Source: Saccharofermentans sp. (GTDB lineage Bacteria > Bacillota > Clostridia > Saccharofermentanales > Saccharofermentanaceae). From it: 37,688 nt of DNA. How positions within the stretch are numbered: position 1 is the first letter of the stretch; each line of letters starts with the position of its first letter. The DNA lies in assembly GCA_024684815.1 (NCBI GenBank), contig JAIKWL010000002.1, positions 1-37,688 on the forward strand, in the 5' to 3' direction. This document shows, in pieces, positions 31,566-37,688 of this stretch. The notes below the pieces were generated by a model. It was not told where the DNA came from and did not search any database. It worked only from the letters and a program-made list of their open reading frames with translations. Made by a program: the position numbers and the translations under genes.

Positions 31566-32651
31566 TTATTTTACTCCGGCTTCGAGTATCTCTATACTCG
31601 GCGCATCACAGTCTATCTCCATCAATGCACCTGTAGGAAGAACAGTCATAGGTGTTCTGTGAATGTAATCAACATTTTCCAATATGACCATATCAGGTCT
31701 GTGAACTTCCTTACATATAACCTTTATAAGCGTTTCCTCATCGACCTCATCAAGAGGACCTGTAATCACTGCTTTAGCCTTATCAAATGCTCCGGCCGCT
31801 GCAAATGCGCGAAGTTCATGTAAACCGGCAACTGTAACTCCGTAAATACTTCCGTGTTCCAATGCAATAATGGAATCCTCCCACATATCGGGACCCGGGA
31901 AAAATTTAGTACCCATTATCTGCCAAAGAGGGCCTCCGCAAACCGGAACAATATGTCCTCTGACTTTTCCGGATCCCTGCAACACCTTGTAGCCTGTGCC
32001 TTTTTCCCAGGGAATCGGATCTTTCAGATCTTCAATCTCATCATTATCCGGAAAACGTTCATATTGCACTTCTTTCTGTCCCTCTTTGATCGTGTAAGTG
32101 GTATTCCAATCGATTGGAGTGTTCTTTTCCGAAGGTTTGATCTCACCTATTATCTCATTTGAAAACAATGTCCTTCTGATTGCCGCTTCCGTATACTCAT
32201 CAAGTTTCCCGGGTTGAGCAATCGGTGTCAGAACAGTAGGACCATAATAGGCACGGACACCTGCATATGCAAAAACAGACATCCATGTTGCAATATCTGA
32301 AAAACCCATAAACACCTTTGGATGATCATGAATGACCTGCGGATCTATATACGGAAGCACACGATATGAATCATCCCCACCCTGATTACAGATAATCCCT
32401 TTGATGGAATCATCCTTCAAAGCCCACATAAGATCCTCGGCTCTTTTCTCGGGGTGCTCATAAAGATACCCGCTCCCTTTAAGCGCATTAGGAGAGTCAA
32501 CCACTTTTACATTAAAGATCTTTTCAAATCTCCTTTTACCCAGCATATATCTTGGAAGCATATCTTCATCGCCGGCGCGGCCACCGGAGATCGAAATAAA
32601 AGCAATTTTATCACCCTCGTTCAATTTTGCAGGAATTATAAGATCTTTCAT
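31566..32651 (-). CDS. S66-family peptidase (LD-carboxypeptidase / MccF-like)
   Basis: 361 residues with the S66 serine-peptidase pattern: nucleophile S118 in GFSDIATW, likely Glu E265 in ALEHGSIYG and base H331 in YIHRTP. S66 enzymes either cleave L,D-peptide bonds in peptidoglycan recycling (LdcA) or hydrolyse microcin C-like toxic nucleotide-peptides (MccF). Length and the long insertion around residues 170-225 resemble the MccF branch more than LdcA. No signal peptide, so cytoplasmic. GAGGAAG precedes the ATG; 15 bases after the MutS-like gene. Confidence 0.87.
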   Translation of the reverse strand: MKDLIIPAKLNEGDKIAFISISGGRAGDEDMLPRYMLGKRRFEKIFNVKVVDSPNALKGSGYLYEHPEKRAEDLMWALKDDSIKGIICNQGGDDSYRVLPYIDPQVIHDHPKVFMGFSDIATWMSVFAYAGVRAYYGPTVLTPIAQPGKLDEYTEAAIRRTLFSNEIIGEIKPSEKNTPIDWNTTYTIKEGQKEVQYERFPDNDEIEDLKDPIPWEKGTGYKVLQGSGKVRGHIVPVCGGPLWQIMGTKFFPGPDMWEDSIIALEHGSIYGVTVAGLHELRAFAAAGAFDKAKAVITGPLDEVDEETLIKVICKEVHRPDMVILENVDYIHRTPMTVLPTGALMEIDCDAPSIEILEAGVK

Positions 32652-32666
32652 TTTGCTTCCTCACTA

Positions 32667-34244
32667 TCAAATATCTTTCATCTGTTCATATGTGATCCCG
32701 TATTTTTCAGCGATATTTCTGGCATAGGATCCGGTATCCGGAATACTGCGTTTTACCTTGAAAGTATTCTTATCATCCCTCATTTCCATAACGATACTGA
32801 TAATATCACTGCTGCCATCCCAGGTGTTCATCTCAGGAATAGCCGCGGCAAGTTCATGAATATGTGTGTTGAAAACAACATACGAACCTTTTTCCTTGAG
32901 AATACGGAGAAGATCCTTTGCCAGAAATAATGCATCTGCCGCAGATGTAGTTGAAAATGTTTCATTAAAGAGTATCAATGTTTTATCGTCGGCTTCCTTA
33001 ACGATCTCTCTGATCCTTACAGCTTCCTCACCCAGTCTTCCGTAGTTGATCGTCATATTCTCGTCGATTGGGAAATGAGTAAGGATATTAGCAAACGGAA
33101 GTCCGCTGCAGGAGTCTGCTGTTATGAACATACCCAGTGAAGTCATCACCGATAAGAGACCCAACCCCTGCTCGAGTATTGTTTTTCCGCCACGATTAGG
33201 TCCGGTAAGGATATATATCTTCTCTTTGTCATTAAATACAAAATCATTCTTAACGATCTCTTCCTGCTTGTTTATCACGAGCCGGATGTTGTATAAGCCT
33301 TTGATATCAAGGCCTTTCGCTCCTTTTATTTCAGGAAACACAGTATTGCAATTGCGAGCTTCAAGTTTCTTGCCCAAAGAAACGACATTCAGATAGAAAA
33401 CAAGTCCGTTATATAAATTTGTCAGGATGCGTGAATCGTACTTGGAGTGCTTTCTGATAAGCTGTTTGATCTCACCGAAATGCCTTCCGAGATGCTTTTT
33501 CATATGAGGCGTCATGGCTACCAGTAAAGGATCCTGATATTTATAATTGTTAAAAGGGTTCTTTATCTTTGATCCTACAGCCATATCCATGATCGTATAA
33601 CCGGATATCGGCTTGTAGTCGACAAATTCAATAGCTGAAACATTCTCGATCTCCATGTCGGATGTCAGCGTTACGCCGATAACAGCACCTTTTGCCATTG
33701 AAAGATCATTATGGATCTTCTCGATATCGGGCTTGACCGATTTAAACTCCTCATCTTCAACTATCGCACGAAGAGAGCTCCGGAGATTTAGAAACCCCTC
33801 AGATTTTATGTCAGAATCACTCAATGCTTTATATATGCTCTCGATTACTTTGACATAAACCTTAAGTTCTCTAAGGGTTTCAAGAAGTGATGCCAGAGAA
33901 TTATCCCGGTCATGGATACTCTTGGCACCGTTGCCATAGTATTTGAGGATCTTAATATCAGAGAGTTCTTTTCGAAGCGTATCGAACAGGTTGTCATTGG
34001 CAAGCAGATCTTTAATGATATCCTGCCTATAGATCATGTCATCCGGATCAAGCGGGATCTTAGCCATAATATCACGGAGGATGCCGCGTTCCTCTTCATC
34101 TGAAGTCATATAATCGATGACTTCGCTAAGAGCAATATCCTTCAATGTCTCATCAGACAACAAGCGGTATTTATTATCCCCGCTGTTCTTATAAAGAATA
34201 TCGATCACAACACTATTGTTTTCCTGCAAAGTTGTATTAATCAT
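32667..34244 (-). CDS. MutS-like ATPase
   Basis: 525 residues: helical lever/clamp region (about 40-320) and a C-terminal MutS-type ATPase with Walker A TGPNRGGKTI (347-356), a signature-loop region near GRLGEEAVRI (402-411), Walker B LILFNETFSTTS (423-434) and THIHEL (460-465). The N-terminal mismatch-recognition domain of MutS is missing, so this is not the housekeeping repair protein. The Walker B Asp is replaced by Asn (N427) but the catalytic Glu (E428) stays; this FNE form appears characteristic of a Firmicute subfamily of unknown role. First gene of a likely operon with the S66 peptidase and FkbM methyltransferase. Confidence 0.86.
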   Translation of the reverse strand: MINTTLQENNSVVIDILYKNSGDNKYRLLSDETLKDIALSEVIDYMTSDEEERGILRDIMAKIPLDPDDMIYRQDIIKDLLANDNLFDTLRKELSDIKILKYYGNGAKSIHDRDNSLASLLETLRELKVYVKVIESIYKALSDSDIKSEGFLNLRSSLRAIVEDEEFKSVKPDIEKIHNDLSMAKGAVIGVTLTSDMEIENVSAIEFVDYKPISGYTIMDMAVGSKIKNPFNNYKYQDPLLVAMTPHMKKHLGRHFGEIKQLIRKHSKYDSRILTNLYNGLVFYLNVVSLGKKLEARNCNTVFPEIKGAKGLDIKGLYNIRLVINKQEEIVKNDFVFNDKEKIYILTGPNRGGKTILEQGLGLLSVMTSLGMFITADSCSGLPFANILTHFPIDENMTINYGRLGEEAVRIREIVKEADDKTLILFNETFSTTSAADALFLAKDLLRILKEKGSYVVFNTHIHELAAAIPEMNTWDGSSDIISIVMEMRDDKNTFKVKRSIPDTGSYARNIAEKYGITYEQMKDI

Positions 34245-34282
34245 AGTCCGGTCAGTTGATCAGATTTCCCCTTCAGTAAAAA

Positions 34283-34311
34283 ATTATATAACAGATAGTA
34301 ACTATTAAGAA
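34283..34311 (-). promoter_or_regulatory. Possible promoter of the MutS-like gene
   Basis: On the minus strand TTCTTA (34311-34306), 17 bases, TATAAT (34288-34283). The -10 is consensus, the -35 weak. Confidence 0.5.
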
Positions 34312-34350
34312 ATCAACCAGTTAGAATTATTAGCACGAAAACAAGGAAAA

Positions 34351-35343
34351 TCAGCACAGACCTTTCATCTGCTTCTGATATTCAGATGCTGTCATGCCCG
34401 TGTGTTTCTTAAAAACCTTAGAGAAATAGTTGGTATCACGGTAACCGCAGATATTGCTGATCTCACTGACCGAATGATCGGTAAACTGCAAAAGCTTATT
34501 GGCATACTTCATTCTGAGCTGTTCGAGATAAGTCATGCACGACATGGACTTCTCTTTGTTAAACGCATCATTCAGGGTATTCTTATTGACTGAAAACGCC
34601 TTCAGGATATCGTTAAGCGTAATGTCATTCCCGATATTAACCCACATATATCTTGCAACCTTTGCCACCAAAGGGTCTTTGTAGATGTCATCCTGCCTGT
34701 TGTCCCTGTTGAAGTCAGCCGTAGCAGTAAAAAGCAGCGAAAACATGAGCTGTCTTACGCGCAGCACCCAGAAGTTATCCGGCTGAGAATCAAGTTCAGC
34801 CTTAAGCCGTTGACACAATCTCACAGCAACGGCAAACTCCTGCTCCGTAAGCGAATAATATACAACATTTCTATTGTGCCAGTTAAATTCCAGCAGCAAT
34901 AAGGCATCCTGAAAGATGGAATCCGTATAATCCTTCTCAAATTCAGCGCAGTTTCCTTTGAGCGCAGCATACATTCTCTCCTCCGGACTCATCTGATCAC
35001 CGTTTTTAACAGATGCTAAGAATTTCTCGTATTTGCCGGAGTTGATTGCTTCTATTGTGAATTCTTCTCTGATAAAAGTAGGCTTGAAAAAGACCGTACA
35101 AGTCTTTACTCCGCTCTCTGACACGATCTTAAGGTTAGCCTTTTCATTAACAGCCATCGCAGCAGGAGCAGTTATTACCCTGTATTCACCGTCTTCTTCG
35201 ACAACAAAAGAGCCGGCTTCAACCAGCACGGCTTTATAAGTCGCTGAATCATTGATGTAATTTGAAAAGCCCTGTGTCTCATCGTAGAAAACATCTATGG
35301 CACAGTTCATTTCAGGTCTTTTGCTCTTAGTCTTTAATTCCAT
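34351..35343 (-). CDS. AraC-family transcriptional regulator
   Basis: 330 residues. The N-terminal part (about 1-110) is a cupin-like sensor (AVLVEAGSFVVEEDGEYRV). A helical linker follows and the C-terminus carries the double helix-turn-helix of AraC proteins (about 228-328), with SVSEISNICGYRDTNYFSKV and FKKHTGMTASEYQKQ. It lies 32 bases after the Fe-S flavoprotein gene in the same direction, so it may be co-transcribed and control it. The ribosome binding site is weak. Confidence 0.9.
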   Translation of the reverse strand: MELKTKSKRPEMNCAIDVFYDETQGFSNYINDSATYKAVLVEAGSFVVEEDGEYRVITAPAAMAVNEKANLKIVSESGVKTCTVFFKPTFIREEFTIEAINSGKYEKFLASVKNGDQMSPEERMYAALKGNCAEFEKDYTDSIFQDALLLLEFNWHNRNVVYYSLTEQEFAVAVRLCQRLKAELDSQPDNFWVLRVRQLMFSLLFTATADFNRDNRQDDIYKDPLVAKVARYMWVNIGNDITLNDILKAFSVNKNTLNDAFNKEKSMSCMTYLEQLRMKYANKLLQFTDHSVSEISNICGYRDTNYFSKVFKKHTGMTASEYQKQMKGLC

Positions 35344-35375
35344 TAACTAAATTATAGTTGGTTTTATTCCGGATA

Positions 35376-36005
35376 TCACTTTCCTTCATGGAAACTGGTA
35401 AACGCACCCGATTCTGCTTCCGGCATACCATACTTCTCTTTTGCATCAGATATCGCCTTGATCATAAAGCTCATGTTTCTTGCCAGATTGCGCATGGTCT
35501 GAAGTCCTTCAGCATCTTTCTTTGCATCCTCTGCAGTAAAACCATGAACCATATTCCAGTATGTGCTTGTAGCTATTGCCATTCCGCTAATCGAAAAATA
35601 CTTGTTCATGACATCAAAAGAAGCAGTGTTGCCGCCTCTTCTCGCGCTTACGACAGCAGCACCCACCTTCATGTGTTTCGGAAACGATGTGCTGTACATT
35701 AACCTGTCCATAAAGGAGATCAGCGTTCCGTTAGGTGAAGCGTAATAGACGGGGCTCCCTATCACAAGTCCGTCTGCTTCTTCGAATTTGCTTGCAGCCT
35801 CATTAACGGGATCATCATCAAAAACACATTTTCCGGCTCTCTGACATCCGCCGCACGCTATACAGCCACGGACAGCTTTATTTCCGATATGGATCAGTTC
35901 GGTCTCGATACCTTCTTCATTGAACACTCTGATCATTTCATCAAGTGCAGCCCATGTGCATCCCTTTGCATGCGGGCTTCCGTTTATCAATAATACTTTT
36001 GCCAT
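35376..36005 (-). CDS. Flavodoxin-family Fe-S flavoprotein / NAD(P)H oxidoreductase
   Basis: 209 residues. The FMN phosphate loop is LLINGSPHAKGCTWAAL near the N-terminus; C48, C51, C54 and C60 form the C-x2-C-x2-C-x5-C pattern of iron-sulfur flavoproteins, which could hold a 4Fe-4S cluster. VIGSPVYYASPNGTLISFMDR and SARRGGNTASF are typical of this FMN-reductase group. Likely role: electron transfer or reduction of quinones or nitro compounds under anaerobic conditions. GGAGG precedes the ATG. The AraC gene directly follows. Confidence 0.9.
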   Translation of the reverse strand: MAKVLLINGSPHAKGCTWAALDEMIRVFNEEGIETELIHIGNKAVRGCIACGGCQRAGKCVFDDDPVNEAASKFEEADGLVIGSPVYYASPNGTLISFMDRLMYSTSFPKHMKVGAAVVSARRGGNTASFDVMNKYFSISGMAIATSTYWNMVHGFTAEDAKKDAEGLQTMRNLARNMSFMIKAISDAKEKYGMPEAESGAFTSFHEGK

Positions 36006-36089
36006 GATGAACCCTCCGTTTCTATCTTCATGTACCTAAATTCTCCCAATCGATCTTATCATTCTTGTAAAAGAATTCTCTCAATAATA

Positions 36090-36118
36090 ATGATAGATTC
36101 CTCATGTTCGCCTATCAT
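36090..36118. repeat. Inverted repeat upstream of the IS110 element
   Basis: ATGATAG (36090-36096) and CTATCAT (36112-36118) form a perfect 7-bp stem around 15 bases. It lies between the flavoprotein gene and the IS. It may be an operator or a hairpin; no T-run follows. Together with the RNA region below it accounts for the gene-free stretch 36006-36439. Confidence 0.45.
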
Positions 36119-36174
36119 CTCTACTGAAACCTTCTTTACTGTAGTCTGAAATCTGTCATCTATATTGCTACTCT

Positions 36175-36413
36175 AAAGTTAGGTAGAAAAGGTAACAGCC
36201 CGTTATACTTCTACCCTCTTGTTATCTAAGCTACAATCAGGAAAGGTAATGGACTGACGCCGAATTATATTGGATTCCCACATCCGTTCAGGAAACCGTC
36301 ATCCATCCTTCCTGTTGTAGCGTTCGTTTCAGCGGGTTGAATCATCTGTGAAGGTGCATTCGCGTCACCAAGCAATTTGAATCGGTAACAGGTAAAGATG
36401 GTTCTTCCATTAC
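36175..36413 (+). ncRNA. Putative IS110 bridge RNA
   Basis: Hairpin 1: GGTAGAA (36182-36188) with TTCTACC (36209-36215) and an inner GTAAC/GTTAT helix. Hairpin 2 is long: GCTACAA (36230-36236)/TTGTAGC (36315-36321), AGGAA/TTCCT, then ATGGA-c-TGACG (36249-36259)/CGTCATCCAT (36297-36306). It encloses an internal loop with strands 36260-36271 and 36286-36296, capped by GGAT/ATCC. This matches the known bridge-RNA layout of a 5' stem-loop followed by a target-binding loop. A smaller GGTG/CACC stem (36353-36369) could belong to the donor loop. A TATATT at 36161-36166 could be its -10. Folding was done by eye. Confidence 0.55.
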
Positions 36414-36439
36414 ACTTTCACCAAAAGGAGCAGTTGCTT

Positions 36440-37663
36440 ATGTCAAACACCACTCGTTTCAGTGTTGGGATTGACATCTCCAAAGGGAAAAGCATAGTTG
36501 CTGTAATTAATCCCTTCGGAGATATTGTCAAATCTCCATTTGAAATCCGCCACACATCAAGTGACCTTAAGAAGCTTACCGGGCTGCTAAAATCACTTGA
36601 TGGCGAGACCAGAATCGTTATGGAATATACGGGAACATACTACCAACCCGTAGCCAGGCTCCTAAGCGAATCCGGTCTTTTTGTAAGCGTTGTTCATGCT
36701 AAGATCCTTCACGATTTTACGAACAACTCTATACGAAGAATTAAAACAGATAAGGCAGACGCTGTAAAGATTGCAAACTATGGTTTGCTACATTGGGATT
36801 CTCTGAAATGTTATTCGATAGAAGACGATACACGACTTCTTCTTAAGAGTGCCAATCGGCAATACTATTACTTCTTGAAACAATATGTTGCAGCAAAGAA
36901 CAATCTGATTGCTGTTATAGATCAAACCTGTCCTGGCTTGAACGATCTGTTTACAAGCCCCAGACGCGAAGACGGCCACATAAAATGGGTAGATGTCGCC
37001 ATCCGTTTTTGGCACTGCGAATATATAACTGGATTCTCTCTGAATAAGTTCACCGAGTTGTACAACGACTGGTGTAAGAAGAATAAATATATCGGCAGTA
37101 ATTCCAAAGCAGAAGAACTCTATCAGATGGCCAAAGAATGCGTCCCGACATTACCAAAGAACGAATCTACCAGGTATATAGTTAGACAAGCTGCAGAACA
37201 CCTTCTGACGCTTTCTGAGACGCTTGGCGCACTTCAGAAAGAAATGGTATATCTTGCAGAACAGCTGCCAGAATATCCCATTGTAATGAGCTTTACGGGC
37301 GTTGGCAGAATACTTGGTCCACAGCTTATGGCCGAAATAGGTGATGTTCGTCGTTTTTATAAGAGGTCCTGTCTTATTGCATTCGCAGGAGTCGATGCAC
37401 CTCCGTTCCAATCCGGCAAGTTTGATTCAAAGAACAGGCACATTTCCAAGAAAGGATCATGTGAATTGAGAAAAACACTGTTTCAGGTAGTGACAGTGTT
37501 ACTGCAAAATACGCTAGTATATGATCCGGTATATCAATTTATAGATCGAAAGCGTCAAGAAGGAAAACCATATTACGTGTACATGGTCGCCGGCTGCAAC
37601 AAATTCTTGCGCATTTACTATGCTCGTGTAAAAGAATACCTGGCAGCACAAGAAGCAGCATGA
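36440..37663 (+). CDS. IS110-family transposase (DEDD recombinase)
   Basis: 407 residues from ATG at 36440, chosen because AAAGGAG lies nine bases upstream. The N-terminal RuvC-like DEDD domain shows D12 in GIDISK, E62 in MEYTGTYY, and D104 and D107 in KTDKADA. A coiled region follows, then the C-terminal Tnp (Transposase_20) domain with SFTGVGRILGPQLMAEIGD and the serine S340 in SKKGSCELRK. Both catalytic parts are intact, so the enzyme is probably active. IS110 enzymes recombine DNA under guidance of a bridge RNA made from the element's own non-coding end, which here precedes the gene. Confidence 0.95.
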   Translation: MSNTTRFSVGIDISKGKSIVAVINPFGDIVKSPFEIRHTSSDLKKLTGLLKSLDGETRIVMEYTGTYYQPVARLLSESGLFVSVVHAKILHDFTNNSIRRIKTDKADAVKIANYGLLHWDSLKCYSIEDDTRLLLKSANRQYYYFLKQYVAAKNNLIAVIDQTCPGLNDLFTSPRREDGHIKWVDVAIRFWHCEYITGFSLNKFTELYNDWCKKNKYIGSNSKAEELYQMAKECVPTLPKNESTRYIVRQAAEHLLTLSETLGALQKEMVYLAEQLPEYPIVMSFTGVGRILGPQLMAEIGDVRRFYKRSCLIAFAGVDAPPFQSGKFDSKNRHISKKGSCELRKTLFQVVTVLLQNTLVYDPVYQFIDRKRQEGKPYYVYMVAGCNKFLRIYYARVKEYLAAQEAA

Positions 37664-37688
37664 TTGTGGTTACTTCATAAAAAAGCGA

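Larger units (their letters stand above)
36170..37688 (+). mobile_element. IS110-family insertion sequence, right end outside window
   Basis: The transposase gene and a roughly 260-base structured left end are present. IS110 elements lack terminal inverted repeats and target-site duplications, so the left boundary cannot be set exactly; I place it just before the first RNA hairpin at 36182. Only 25 bases follow the transposase stop. It is the only plus-strand gene besides the DtxR-family regulator. Confidence 0.75.

Noticed and set aside
1-37688. tRNA, rRNA, riboswitch or prophage genes
   Set aside because: None was recognised on reading both strands; small structured RNAs other than the IS110 region could still be missed without a covariance-model search.

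Overview
The window looks like chromosome from a low-GC Gram-positive bacterium of class Clostridia, possibly Lachnospiraceae or a close relative. This is inferred from strong AGGAGG-type ribosome binding sites, textbook sigma-A promoters (TTGACA-N17-TATAAT type), a Firmicute-style SOS box, a clostridial feo layout (feoA-feoA-feoB plus a small Cys-rich membrane protein) and an MptD-type ECF substrate-binding subunit. Nearly all genes lie on the minus strand; the exceptions are a DtxR-family regulator and an IS110 transposase. I saw no rRNA, tRNA or CRISPR array.

Positions 1-22.5 kb form what looks like one metal (probably iron) regulon. From right to left: a DtxR-family regulator (22153-22521) divergent from feoA-feoA-feoB-Cys-rich protein (21952-18844); a nine-gene operon (18628-9874) of MacB-type ABC ATPase, giant FtsX permease, HMA metal-binding protein, membrane proteins, two methyltransferase modules and two alpha/beta hydrolase modules; a five-gene operon (9716-3158) with ECF S and T subunits, a 1080-residue fusion of a tandem ECF ATPase with an exporter-fold half-transporter, a second half-transporter and a small membrane protein; then a TetR regulator and a second pair of exporter-fold half-transporters, the last cut by the window edge. 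Four of these promoters carry the same palindrome, TTAGC-N4-GCTAA, usually exactly between -35 and -10. That shared operator is the best evidence that the genes act together. My working model is iron-repressed uptake and handling of an iron complex: Feo takes up ferrous iron, the ECF/exporter-fold machine may import a chelate, and the nine-gene operon may modify or move a membrane-associated molecule. The substrate is unknown.

From 22.5 to 36 kb the content is ordinary accessory material: a YcaQ-type DNA glycosylase behind a likely LexA box, a TetR-glycosyltransferase operon with two tandem operators, a quinone-reductase-like flavoprotein, a metallophosphoesterase, two GNAT acetyltransferases, a zinc-ribbon membrane protein, a C-terminally short alpha/beta hydrolase, a MutS-like ATPase/S66 peptidase/FkbM methyltransferase group, an AraC regulator and an Fe-S flavoprotein.

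The right edge carries most of an IS110-family element on the plus strand. Its 5' non-coding end folds into hairpins with the layout expected of a bridge RNA. The right end of the element lies outside the window.
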